Source: Hoeflea sp.
GTDB lineage: Bacteria; Pseudomonadota; Alphaproteobacteria; Rhizobiales; Rhizobiaceae
Direction of reading: 5' to 3'
DNA: 64,000 nt
Assembly (NCBI RefSeq): GCF_014359905.1
Contig: NZ_JACIYP010000001.1
Location: forward strand, 131,758 to 195,757
Positions 40,123 to 48,184 of this stretch are shown here, piece after piece. Every line of letters begins with the position of its first letter. Position 1 is the first letter of the stretch. The translations under genes were made by a program, and so were the position numbers. The notes under the pieces were generated by a model, which did not search any database, was not told where the DNA came from, and saw only the letters and a list, made by a program, of their open reading frames with translations.

Positions 40123-40208
40123 GGGTGGAACTCTCTGTTACTCTATTTGCCAAAGTCAAAACCCAGCAACTTGGTTACCCTTTCAAGGACTTGAATAGGG
40201 GTGCAACC

Positions 40209-41429
40209 ATGTCTGCCACACCACAAAATAGTCTTTTGGCCGCAAATGCAAGCGGGCTGACCGCCGAAGCGGCGCTTGAGGCCGAGCGTATGCGCCGCGC
40301 CGCCGCGATGGTCACTGTCACGAACCGGCTGGAGCCCTCGGAGGTGCCGCGGCTCCTGGAGGCTGCCGGCAGGGTGATCGGCCGGCTGGCCGCTCCCGAG
40401 ACCGTCATCCGCGTGGCCGAGAAAAACGCCGATGCCATATGGCTGTTCGCGCGCCGCGGAAAGGCGCGGCCCGAGGGCTTCATGTCGGCGCTATTGCTCA
40501 ATCAATCAGGACGTTCGGCGTTGTTTGACGGCACGTTGAACCTGCTTGATCCGCAGAACGAATACCTCGTCAGCCAGCATGAACGGCCGGCTGCGATCTA
40601 TGTCTGGGCAAGCTTTACGCCGGGTGTGCTGGCGGCGGGCATCAACCGCGTCATGGACCGGTTCGATTCCCCCCATTACGCCGAGGCCGATGTCATCTCG
40701 ACCTCGTTTACCATGCGCGGTCATCGCGCCATGGTGCGGCGCGGCTTCGAGCAGGGCGTCTGGCACGAGGACCGTTTTCTAGAGGATTTCTACATGATCC
40801 CGCGCCGGCCGGAAACGCTGGCCGCGCGGCTGCCGCGCTATGCCACGCATCATCCGGTCCAGCACCCGACAGGCATCCGCGTGGTCACCGGGTTCGACGA
40901 CATGATGCGCGTCGCCGCGGTCCGTTCGGCGGTTTATATCGGTGAACAGGCCTGCCCCTATGACGAGGAGTTCGACGGCAACGACCTGGCCGCCACCCAT
41001 CTGCTGGCGCTGATCGGCAACGAACCCGCCGGCTGCATGCGGCTGAGGTTCTTTGGCGATTTCGCCAAGCTCGAACGGCTGGCCGTGCGCAAGGAATTCC
41101 GCAAGTCGCGAACGGCTTTCGACTTGGTTCGCGCCAGTGTCGCCCTGTGCAAGGAAAAGGGCTATCGCCGCATCTATGGTCATGCGCGGGAGGACTTGCT
41201 GCCCTTCTGGCAGCATTTCGGCTTCAGGCTCAAGGAGAATGGCGCGCCATTTGCCTTCTCCGATCATGTGTTTGTCGAAATGATCGACACGATCGAGCCG
41301 TCGCCGACCGCGTTGTCTCTCAAGGATGATCCCTACCGCCTGATCCGGACGGAAGGCGTCTGGCATGTTCCAGGGCCGCTGGAACTGTCGGCGGCGCGGG
41401 CCGCTCATCTTCAAAGCCCGCAGATCTGA
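40209..41429 (+). CDS. GNAT-domain protein (406 aa, two-part)
   Basis: A 406-residue protein. The C-terminal half (about 225-350) has a GNAT fold with the acetyl-CoA-binding stretch LERLAVRKEFRKSRTAFDLV and the terminal GFRLKENGAPFAFSDH. The N-terminal half (1-200) is of unknown function. AGGGGTG precedes the ATG. It is divergent from the VtlR-like gene and followed by a small gene twelve bases after its stop. Substrate unknown. Confidence 0.82.
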   Translation: MSATPQNSLLAANASGLTAEAALEAERMRRAAAMVTVTNRLEPSEVPRLLEAAGRVIGRLAAPETVIRVAEKNADAIWLFARRGKARPEGFMSALLLNQSGRSALFDGTLNLLDPQNEYLVSQHERPAAIYVWASFTPGVLAAGINRVMDRFDSPHYAEADVISTSFTMRGHRAMVRRGFEQGVWHEDRFLEDFYMIPRRPETLAARLPRYATHHPVQHPTGIRVVTGFDDMMRVAAVRSAVYIGEQACPYDEEFDGNDLAATHLLALIGNEPAGCMRLRFFGDFAKLERLAVRKEFRKSRTAFDLVRASVALCKEKGYRRIYGHAREDLLPFWQHFGFRLKENGAPFAFSDHVFVEMIDTIEPSPTALSLKDDPYRLIRTEGVWHVPGPLELSAARAAHLQSPQI

Positions 41430-41441
41430 AAGGCAGCCGTC

Positions 41442-41711
41442 ATGCTTTCATCCGAAGCCACGTCCTTTGCGTGGATCATCCGCACCCTGGTGACCTGCCG
41501 GGAGGAAGCGGATCGCCTCAAGCTCGCGGATCTGAGCCACCTTATCAACATGGCGGTGTTGCAGACGGCGCTGGACTGGGAGGGCGAGGAGCCTTCCAGG
41601 GAGACGGAAACGAGCCTTGACGCGCTGCTGCGCCTGAAAATGAAACTCGCCTTTTCGGAACGGAGCGACAATGTCGTCCTTCTGAACTCGAAAACCGCAG
41701 GGGAAGCCTAA
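41442..41711 (+). CDS. Hypothetical protein (89 aa)
   Basis: An 89-residue acidic helical protein, MLSSEATSFAWIIRTLVTCR then EEADRLKLADLSHLINMAVL. AAAGG lies eight bases before the ATG. It starts twelve bases after the GNAT gene and is probably co-transcribed. No family recognised. Confidence 0.7.
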   Translation: MLSSEATSFAWIIRTLVTCREEADRLKLADLSHLINMAVLQTALDWEGEEPSRETETSLDALLRLKMKLAFSERSDNVVLLNSKTAGEA

Positions 41712-41725
41712 CGACCTGCGGTGTG

Positions 41726-41772
41726 CCGGACAGGCGCATGGGTTGACGCCACCGTTCGCGGCGCGCCTGTCC
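41726..41772 (+). terminator. Long-stem hairpin after the 89-aa gene
   Basis: CCGGACAGGCGC (41726-41737) pairs perfectly with GCGCCTGTCCGG (41761-41772) around a 23-base loop. T content after it is low (TCCTTATC), so termination efficiency is uncertain. Confidence 0.45.
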
Positions 41773-41884
41773 GGTCCTTATCACCAGTCCCTTGCTGGGC
41801 TGATCGGGAACCACAAGACCGAGACCGCGTCGGAGCAATCCCGGTTCCCGCGTTTCGGCTTCATTCGGGAAGGCCGAGAGAGGG

Positions 41885-43510
41885 TTACGAGCTCAATCTC
41901 AATTTCACCACGCCCTTCTTGATGGCGTCGAAGATCGGTGTCAGCTGGCTGCGCGAGGGCGCATCGAAGTAGTGGGCCTTGGTGGACGCGCACTGCTCAA
42001 GCAGGGCGCCGGTGGCGACATCGGGTTCTTCCAGACGGATCGTGTAGATCTCGATGCCGTCATCCTTTGCGTTGGTGCAGGCGGCGAGGGTCTTCGTGTC
42101 GAGCGCCGCGTTGGTCTGGCCGCTCGACGCTGTGGTCATATTGTCCAGCCGCCCATCGACCAGGTAGCCCATGCTGGAGTAGCCAGAGCCGAGCGCGTTG
42201 TTGAGGTTGCCGAAGGAGTTCTGGCCGTCGGTCAGAAAGATCATGACCTTCTCCACCGAGCTGTCGCTTTCGCTGGCGCCGTCGGTGAAGGGCTCGCGGC
42301 TTGAAAGCACCCGCCATCCCCACATCACGCCTTCGAGCATATTGGTCGATCCGTTGGCCTTCAGTTTCTTGACGGTTTCCTTGATGTCCTTGAAGTCGGT
42401 CGTCAGCGGCACCAGCGGTTCGACCTCACAGCCGAAGCCGGGCCCTTTCGGATCGAACTTGTTGGAATAGAATCTGGACGGCGAGAAATCGGTCTTGGGC
42501 TTTATCCAGGTCATGACCTGGGCGAGGGCGTCTTCGGCGTCCTTTGGTCTGGTGTATTTGCCGCTCTTGCCATAGCGGGATAGCTGGTTTTCCTTGTCCT
42601 TCTCGGAAGCCCCTTTTCCTTTGATCGGCGTCCCGCCATCGGGAAGATAGGAATTGGGGTATTTCCATGCATCATCGGGCTCATCGGCGGCAAAGAACGG
42701 CGTCAGCAGCGAGTTGGGATCGTTGGGGTCAGGCACAGTGTCATCCACATCATGCTTGGCCTTTCCCACGGGTATGCGTGTTTCCACGCAACCAGGCCAC
42801 TTGACGTTGAGGTGCTTGTACAGGGCGAAGCGGCTTAATCCCGCCGGCAGATCCGACTGCGGGACAGGGGCCTTGGCGTCCTGGTCAAGCCAGGCGGCTG
42901 CGGGTTTGGTGATCTTTCCCGCGCCGCTGATGGTTGGGCCATGGTGGGAGCCGACATTGACGAACCCGGAGTAGGGAACCATGGCAAACTTGATCTGGCC
43001 CTTCTCAAGACCCAAATCGGCCATGCCCTCGACAAGCCCGATCACCGCGTTCTGCATCGACACCAGCTTGCCGCCCGCCATGGAGCCGGTGGTGTCGAGC
43101 ACTAGCGCGATTTCATAGTTGGTGAAGGCGAAGGTCGCTTCCGCGTCAACCGAGACGGGCATGGATTTTTTGCCCATGAAGCCGCCAAACACCAGTGGCT
43201 TGTCGATGACGGCATGCACGTTCGCAACGCCGTCATTCAGGGCTACGCTCACTTGCGCGGCGGTAAAGCCGTAATTGGCCGCGACAATTTGCCGTGCAGT
43301 TTCGAGGGCATGGCTGTCGGTGGTCTTGCCTTCGCGAGCCACCGCCAGAGCCGCGGCATCCGCCGCGTTCTGCAGTTCGCTTTTCTGAACGCTCAACCCG
43401 ATATAATCGACCGCGAGCCCGCCCGCGAGCATGACCGGCACGACGAGGATGCCGAAGGCGACGCCGAAATTGCCGGACGGATCTCTGATGATTTCAATCG
43501 GCTGGCGCAT
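41885..43510 (-). CDS. TadE/TadG-like pilus-assembly protein with VWA domain
   Basis: A 541-residue protein. The N-terminal TadE-like membrane helix is GNFGVAFGILVVPVMLAGGL, followed by an Ala-rich Tad segment (SELQNAADAAALAVARE). The VWA domain starts near residue 145 with a MIDAS motif DTTGSMAGG and continues with MIFLTDGQNS. Such proteins occur with Flp/Tad pilus loci and are likely exported to the cell surface. The ATG at 43510 follows AGGA eight bases upstream. No other Tad gene is nearby. Confidence 0.87.
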   Translation of the reverse strand: MRQPIEIIRDPSGNFGVAFGILVVPVMLAGGLAVDYIGLSVQKSELQNAADAAALAVAREGKTTDSHALETARQIVAANYGFTAAQVSVALNDGVANVHAVIDKPLVFGGFMGKKSMPVSVDAEATFAFTNYEIALVLDTTGSMAGGKLVSMQNAVIGLVEGMADLGLEKGQIKFAMVPYSGFVNVGSHHGPTISGAGKITKPAAAWLDQDAKAPVPQSDLPAGLSRFALYKHLNVKWPGCVETRIPVGKAKHDVDDTVPDPNDPNSLLTPFFAADEPDDAWKYPNSYLPDGGTPIKGKGASEKDKENQLSRYGKSGKYTRPKDAEDALAQVMTWIKPKTDFSPSRFYSNKFDPKGPGFGCEVEPLVPLTTDFKDIKETVKKLKANGSTNMLEGVMWGWRVLSSREPFTDGASESDSSVEKVMIFLTDGQNSFGNLNNALGSGYSSMGYLVDGRLDNMTTASSGQTNAALDTKTLAACTNAKDDGIEIYTIRLEEPDVATGALLEQCASTKAHYFDAPSRSQLTPIFDAIKKGVVKLRLSS

Positions 43511-43848
43511 GGTCTTGATCCTGACTTGTTGTCTTTCCAATTACGATCGAGGATGCCTGGTCGTTAGTGAGACGTCTTCGTCACGAATTGCTCCGGATTT
43601 TCAATGAAAGTATCCTCCAATCATAAATTAAAGGTTGCTAATGCCCGAACATATGTATCTATCCCCATGTATTCCCTGAAACCGGCTCAATGCTGTCCGA
43701 TCCGACGAACGCCTGGACATTGTGTGACTCTGCGGGGGAGATTTCCCCGCCACATTGCCCGGCGTATCGGCTTTCACCGGTTTTTCTCCCGGTCCGGCCA
43801 TTTTGCCCTTGCTCGCAAAATCCCGATGTTCTAAGGCCTCTGTCAAGT
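43511..43848. other. 338-bp gap between VWA gene and tRNA fragment
   Basis: The first part (43590-43650) is AT-rich and likely holds the VWA-gene promoter on the minus strand. The last 60 bases should hold the tRNA-Pro promoter. No ORF or repeat of note was found. Confidence 0.4.
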
Positions 43849-43889
43849 CGGAGCGTAGCGCAGCCCGGTAGCGCACTTGTCTGGGGGAC
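43849..43889 (+). tRNA. tRNA-Pro(GGG), 5' half only (attachment-site junction)
   Basis: The first 41 bases match a bacterial tRNA-Pro: acceptor strand CGGAGCG, D-arm GCGC/GCGC, anticodon stem CTTGT and loop CTGGGGG with anticodon GGG. The partner strand breaks after AC (43888-43889); the expected AAG plus variable loop and T-arm are replaced by GGTTTCCCC and then the integrase 3' end. This is the junction left by integration inside the tRNA gene. The other half should be beyond the window. Confidence 0.85.
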
Positions 43890-43918
43890 GGTTTCCCCTG
43901 ATCCGAAAATCTCAATGA

Positions 43919-45013
43919 TTATTTGTGTTTAGCCGTAGGCTGCGCGTCGGCGGTGGGGATTTGCGTGGGGATTTGCGCCGTGCTCATGGCATTCATGCGG
44001 TTCATGGCGTCGGCGGCGGTGACGTGGGCATAGCGCATGGTGGTTTCGATGCTGGAGTGCCCGAGGATGAGCTGCAGGGCGCGCATGTCGCCGGTGGCGC
44101 GCAGGAATCGGGTGGCGAAGGTGTGGCGCAGGTCGTGGAACCGAAAACTAACCACTTTCGCTTTTTTGCACACCCTTGAGAAGTGGCTGTTGAGTGCCTC
44201 CTCCTCAACCGGTGCGATGTCGCCGCGCTTGTGGTGGATCGAGCCGCGGCGGATCCGGTGGGTGAAGACGCGGGCGTGCGCCCGGGCCAACGGCCAGAGC
44301 AGGGTGCGCAGCGCGTCGGACAGCGGCACGTGCCGGGTCTTGTCGCCCTTACCGGTGATGACGATATAGCCGCCGTGCCAGTCGATGTGGCGCCATTCGA
44401 GATCCAGGCACTCGGCCATGCGGCAGCCTGACAGCATGGAGAATCGGCAGAGCTCGGCGTAACCGGGCGCAAGCTGGGCAAACAGCGCCGTCTCCTCCTC
44501 GACTGATAGTTCGCGGATCACCTCCTGGCGCTCGCGCAGCATGTGATTTTTCCATGTGACGCGCGGTACCGGTTCATCCCACACGTCGCGGGCCCGGGTG
44601 ATGATGGCGCGCAACCTGGCCGTCGCGGTGCGGTTGACCGTGGCCGGTGACACGCCCGAGCCGCGCCGCGCCGCCACCATGGCGGCCACGTCCTGGTTGG
44701 TGAGCGAGCCGAGCAGGCGGTTCTTGCCGAAGTGCCGCTCGAGCCAGGCGATATCATGCAATGTGCTGTCGGAATTGGTGTGGTGCTGGCCGACTTCGAT
44801 CCAGTAGCGCGAGACGGCTGCTCCGAGTGTCAGTCCGCGCGCCGGCTGGCCTGCCCGGGCGCGGGCTTCAGCTTTGGCTGCATCCTTGAGCCGGGCCTGG
44901 GTGCGCTCTGCCTCGCGGCGCGACGTTGCGCCAGTATCTCCTGAATATCGGTGACCCCGGACCGTGAAGTCGTAGGAGAATGTGTCTTGTCCCGGACGTT
45001 TCCAGATCGACAT
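43919..45013 (-). CDS. int: Tyrosine recombinase integrase
   Basis: A 364-residue site-specific recombinase. The N-terminal arm-binding domain (1-60) precedes a core-binding domain and a catalytic domain. The residues are Arg198 (SGCRMAE), Lys225 (GKGDKTR), His293 and Arg296 (HDLRHT), His319 (LGHSS) and the nucleophile Tyr328 (TTMRYAH). Its stop lies 30 bases from the tRNA-Pro break, as expected when int abuts its attachment site. GGGAGAG precedes the ATG. It overlaps the xis-like gene by 184 bases in another frame. Confidence 0.95.
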   Translation of the reverse strand: MSIWKRPGQDTFSYDFTVRGHRYSGDTGATSRREAERTQARLKDAAKAEARARAGQPARGLTLGAAVSRYWIEVGQHHTNSDSTLHDIAWLERHFGKNRLLGSLTNQDVAAMVAARRGSGVSPATVNRTATARLRAIITRARDVWDEPVPRVTWKNHMLRERQEVIRELSVEEETALFAQLAPGYAELCRFSMLSGCRMAECLDLEWRHIDWHGGYIVITGKGDKTRHVPLSDALRTLLWPLARAHARVFTHRIRRGSIHHKRGDIAPVEEEALNSHFSRVCKKAKVVSFRFHDLRHTFATRFLRATGDMRALQLILGHSSIETTMRYAHVTAADAMNRMNAMSTAQIPTQIPTADAQPTAKHK

Positions 45014-45189
45014 TTGCGCTCTCCCACATAGGCTTCAAGATCGGCCGGATCAAACCGCCGCCGCGTCCGCTTTTCGCCGGCGCCCACCTCGACATAGGGC
45101 AGGTCGCCGCGCGCCACGATCGCCGCCAGCGTTTCCACCGATATGGAAAGAAAGGCCGCAGCCTTCGCCGGTGTCAAGAGCGGGGTCAT
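44830..45189 (-). CDS. xis: Excisionase-like helix-turn-helix protein
   Basis: A 119-residue protein. Residues 1-58 are an AlpA/MerR-like winged helix: LLTPAKAAAFLSISVETLAA and YVEVGAGEKRTRRRFDPADL. This is the usual form of small phage excisionases. The C-terminal 60 residues overlap the integrase gene in a second frame and read as a plausible helix (VTDIQEILAQRRAARQ). The ATG overlaps the previous gene's stop by four bases. The symbol reflects position and fold, not proven excision. Confidence 0.75.
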   Translation of the reverse strand: MTPLLTPAKAAAFLSISVETLAAIVARGDLPYVEVGAGEKRTRRRFDPADLEAYVGERKCRSGNVRDKTHSPTTSRSGVTDIQEILAQRRAARQSAPRPGSRMQPKLKPAPGQASRRAD

Positions 45190-45356
45190 TCGGGCGCCCT
45201 CCGGATCGCGTTGCCGCTGGTCACCATGGTGTAGCCGTCGTCGAACCGCACGCAGATGGAATTCATCTTGCCGCGCGCCAGCACGATGCAGGCCTGGCCC
45301 TTCCGGCCCTGCCGGTTCCAGCGATAGATGTAGCGTTGGGGTGCGGCGGTGATCAT
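45186..45356 (-). CDS. Small phage protein (56 aa)
   Basis: A 56-codon ORF beginning MITAAPQRYIYRWNRQGRKG, basic and beta-prone. Both ends overlap neighbours by four bases (ATGA at 45354 and at 45187), which strongly supports coding. No domain recognised. Confidence 0.75.
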   Translation of the reverse strand: MITAAPQRYIYRWNRQGRKGQACIVLARGKMNSICVRFDDGYTMVTSGNAIRRAPE

Positions 45357-46156
45357 GACAGCGCCGCCGGGAATTGCCGGATCATCAGGTCGGCCGGGAT
45401 AATGGCGTCGGTGGGGCGGAAGGCCGCGACCTGCTTCATGAAGAAGGCTGTGCCGGTGAATTCGCACTGGTCGGCGGCGAGATAGCCCCAGTCGAGGTCG
45501 AAAGGCCGGTCGTTCCATTTCGGGCCGCTCTTGCCGCCGAAGATGATCCAGTCGAGCCCAGAGCCATCCATGTGCAGGAACCGACTGAAATCAACCATCT
45601 CCTGCGCCGGCTCGAAGCTGATGCCCACCCACGGGATGCCGAAGCGGTGCTTGCATTCGAGCAGCCGCGGTATGTCGCGATCGGCCTCGGCCTGCGTGAC
45701 AACCGTGATCAGCACGCCGATGTGCTGCGGCCATCGCGGGCCTTGCTCCATGGTCGGCATCCAGTTCTGTGGCGCCATCTTCGGCAGGTTGGAAATCCGC
45801 TTGGTGCAGGACTGCCATTTCAGCCGGTCTGTGGCTTCCATCACGCCCATGTGGTCGTTGCGCCATTGCGGATCGACTTCGTTGTCGAACAGGTCGCCCA
45901 TGGACAGGGTGAAGACGCGGCGGTTGCGGCCGTGCTCGGCAAGGAACCTGTCCGCCTGCCGCTGCCACCGGAAGGGTTCGTTCCGGCCTTGCTCTGAGAT
46001 CCGCCGGCGCGGGACGCCCGAGCCCCAGTGGTTCTCGCCAGTGCGCCTGTCGACGCCTTCGGCATAGCAGTGATCGCAGGCCGGTCCGACCTTGCTGCAG
46101 CCCCACCAGGGATTGTGGGTGCTGTCGGTCCACGGGATTCCGGTTTCAGCCGCCAT
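45353..46156 (-). CDS. Phage Gp37/Gp68-like protein (DUF5131)
   Basis: A 267-residue protein with the DUF5131 start GIPWTDSTHNPWWGCSKVGP followed by a cysteine pair (CSKVGPACDHCYAE) and the end SGPKWNDRPFDLDW. The family occurs in phages and includes radical-SAM-like folds; its function is not settled. The cysteines could bind a metal or cluster. The ATG at 46156 starts the conserved core; it overlaps the upstream gene's end by eleven bases. Confidence 0.85.
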   Translation of the reverse strand: MAAETGIPWTDSTHNPWWGCSKVGPACDHCYAEGVDRRTGENHWGSGVPRRRISEQGRNEPFRWQRQADRFLAEHGRNRRVFTLSMGDLFDNEVDPQWRNDHMGVMEATDRLKWQSCTKRISNLPKMAPQNWMPTMEQGPRWPQHIGVLITVVTQAEADRDIPRLLECKHRFGIPWVGISFEPAQEMVDFSRFLHMDGSGLDWIIFGGKSGPKWNDRPFDLDWGYLAADQCEFTGTAFFMKQVAAFRPTDAIIPADLMIRQFPAALS

Positions 46157-46586
46157 CACTCCACCTCCTGGTGTCGGGTGCCAGGCGCACACGGGCGTCG
46201 GCCTGGAACTCTTTGAACGAAAGATCAGCGTCGCAGTCCGAAACATGGAGATACCTTGTGTATCGGGCCTTGGCTGGGCTGCTCGCCGGCACGGTCATGT
46301 CGTGGCCATGCCAGCTGACCAGGTAGAGCCGGGTGCGATCCCCGATGGCGCGCAGGTGATCGCGCAGCGCCGAGCGGCCGGCCGGGGTGACAAAGAAGAA
46401 CGTCATGTCCCAGTCGGTGCGGCCTTCCCGCCAATGCGGCGAGGCTCGCATGCTCGCTGCGATTTCGCCGCCTGCATCGGCGGCATAGTGATTGCGATAG
46501 CTCTCGCCCATTGGGTCGACTGGTCGACCCAGAGCATGGTCGATGCGATCCATCGCCTTGTCCTTGAGGTAACGGTTCACCTGCAT
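46146..46586 (-). CDS. Hypothetical phage protein (146 aa)
   Basis: A 146-residue protein, MQVNRYLKDKAMDRIDHALG then RPVDPMGESYRNHYAADAGG, followed by a mixed beta segment (TRLYLVSWHGHDMTVPASS). A Shine-Dalgarno (GAGGGTGTGAG) lies in the end of the clamp gene three bases away. It overlaps the DUF5131 gene by eleven bases. No family recognised. Confidence 0.75.
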   Translation of the reverse strand: MQVNRYLKDKAMDRIDHALGRPVDPMGESYRNHYAADAGGEIAASMRASPHWREGRTDWDMTFFFVTPAGRSALRDHLRAIGDRTRLYLVSWHGHDMTVPASSPAKARYTRYLHVSDCDADLSFKEFQADARVRLAPDTRRWSDGG

Positions 46587-46589
46587 CTC

Positions 46590-47735
46590 TCACACCCTCA
46601 TCGGCATCAGGACAAAGGTCATCTCGATCTCGTCGTCGTCGGCGTGGACGGGCTCGAACCGGGCCGGGGCGCCGTTGCTGGCCATGGCCACTGTGGCCTG
46701 GCCGCTCATATGGGCCAGCATCTGGCCGAGATATCGGGCGTTGAAGCCGATCTCGATGTCGTCGCCCGCCTCGGAGATGACCGGCATGTCCTCCTGGCCG
46801 TCGCCGGCGTCGGGGTTGGTCACGGTCAGGTCGAGCAATTCACGGCCCCATCTCATCTTGATCGCCCGGCCGCGCTCGGAGGAAATAATCGACACGCGCT
46901 CGACGGCGGCACCCAAGGCCGCCACGTCGAAGCGCCAGCGGTTTTCGCCGCCCTCGGGGATCACCCTCTGGTAGTCGGGAAATGTGCCGTCGATCAGCTT
47001 GGAGGCGATGCGCACGGCGCCGATCTCGAAGCTGATCATGGCCTCGCTCACCGAAATGCCGATCGATGCGCCGGCCGCCACCTTGTCCAGCGCCTTGGAA
47101 ACCAGGCCAACGGTCTTGGTGGGGATGATGACGCCCGGCATGTCGGCAAGGCCATTGGCAACGGAATAGATGGCGCGGGCCAGCCGGTGGCCGTCGGTGG
47201 CGACCGTGATCAGCTGGTCACCGAGTGCATGCATGTAGACGCCGTTGAGATAATAGCGCGTCTCCTCGGTGGAGATGGCGAAGCCGACCGAGGCCAGCAT
47301 GGCCGCGAACTTGGTGGCCGGAACCTCGAAGCGCGCGGGCTCGACATTGCGCCAGGGCTCAAGCCGCGGCCAGTCCTCTGCGGGCAGGGTGGCGAGCGAA
47401 AACCGCGAGCGGCCGCAGCTGAGCGCCGCCTGCCCATGGTCGGATGCCTTGAGCGTCACTTCCGCCTTGTCGGGCAGCTTGCGCAGGATATCGTGCAGCA
47501 GGGCTGCCGGCAGGGTGAAGCCGGCATGGTCTTGGGGTTCGCAGGGCAGCCCGGTGACCACCGATGTCATGACATCGAGATCCGTGCCCGACACGCGCAA
47601 GCCCCCGGCGGCATCTGCCTCGAGCAGCAAATTGGCCAGCACCGGAATGGTGTTGCGCCGCTCGACCGCGCCAAAGGCGGTCTGCACAGCGGCCAGCAGC
47701 GCCTCATGCGGGCAGGTGAGGGTGAAAGGCGTCAT
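46590..47735 (-). CDS. Element-encoded DNA polymerase III beta subunit (sliding clamp)
   Basis: A 381-residue beta clamp with three domains: NTIPVLANLLLEADAAGGLR opens domain I, ATDGHRLARAIYSVANGLAD lies in domain II and the C-terminal hydrophobic segment MTFVLMPMRV ends domain III. Host DnaN is about this length, so the copy is complete. Its role in phage replication, or as a host-clamp variant, is inferred. The 5' end overlaps the upstream gene by four bases, as do several genes in this operon. The chromosomal dnaN should be elsewhere. Confidence 0.88.
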   Translation of the reverse strand: MTPFTLTCPHEALLAAVQTAFGAVERRNTIPVLANLLLEADAAGGLRVSGTDLDVMTSVVTGLPCEPQDHAGFTLPAALLHDILRKLPDKAEVTLKASDHGQAALSCGRSRFSLATLPAEDWPRLEPWRNVEPARFEVPATKFAAMLASVGFAISTEETRYYLNGVYMHALGDQLITVATDGHRLARAIYSVANGLADMPGVIIPTKTVGLVSKALDKVAAGASIGISVSEAMISFEIGAVRIASKLIDGTFPDYQRVIPEGGENRWRFDVAALGAAVERVSIISSERGRAIKMRWGRELLDLTVTNPDAGDGQEDMPVISEAGDDIEIGFNARYLGQMLAHMSGQATVAMASNGAPARFEPVHADDDEIEMTFVLMPMRV

Positions 47736-48106
47736 CTGCTCTCACCGCTTCTGTCGTGTTCGATGGCCTTGTCGGGATCCGCGTTGCGCCAGTCCGGCCA
47801 TGTCCGTGCCTCGTTGCGCGCCTGCTTTTCGCTGATGAGCTTGCAGGCAAGCGCTGCCGTCAGGGCGAGGTCGCGGCGCGTGTCGCTGGCGGCGAACGCC
47901 AGTTCGCGTGTAAGGCCGTCAAGCGCAAGAATGACGACATCCACCCATTCTTCGGCCCGGGTGGCACGGCTCGTTTCGACTTCGACCAGTTCCTTGCGGA
48001 TGTGATCGATCACACCAGTGGTGCGAACGCCTGGCCCGAATGTATCATGGGAAAATTCCATCTGCCGCACCAGGTGCGTCTGCAGGTTCAAGTCAAAATG
48101 GCTCAT
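47732..48106 (-). CDS. dATP/dGTP pyrophosphohydrolase-domain protein (MazG-like)
   Basis: A 124-residue protein with the family core RQMEFSHDTFGPGVRTTGVI and DHIRKELVEVE, then EEWVDVVILALDGL. The Glu/Asp positions form the MazG-type all-alpha NTP pyrophosphohydrolase site. In phages such enzymes cut dATP or dGTP and can shape the nucleotide pool, including 2-aminoadenine genomes; no purZ is in view, so that is not supported here. AGGAAA precedes the ATG. It overlaps the clamp gene by four bases. Confidence 0.87.
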   Translation of the reverse strand: MSHFDLNLQTHLVRQMEFSHDTFGPGVRTTGVIDHIRKELVEVETSRATRAEEWVDVVILALDGLTRELAFAASDTRRDLALTAALACKLISEKQARNEARTWPDWRNADPDKAIEHDRSGESR

Positions 48107-48184
48107 GACGGTTGTTTCCTCACATCTCGAATCAGGGGTTCGCCCGGAGCGGTCTTCACGAGACCGCGCCGGGCTGGTGCGGGG

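Noticed and set aside
43849-43930. Complete tRNA-Pro gene
   Set aside because: The sequence after the anticodon loop lacks the 3' anticodon strand, T-arm and acceptor partner.
46092-48005. 637-codon plus-strand ORF over the clamp and small genes
   Set aside because: It spans several well-supported minus-strand genes that overlap by four bases each; it is a shadow frame.
47732-48106. Marker of a 2-aminoadenine (Z) genome
   Set aside because: The family can serve such phages, but no purZ-like or DatZ-like partner and no phage-type polymerase gene is in view.
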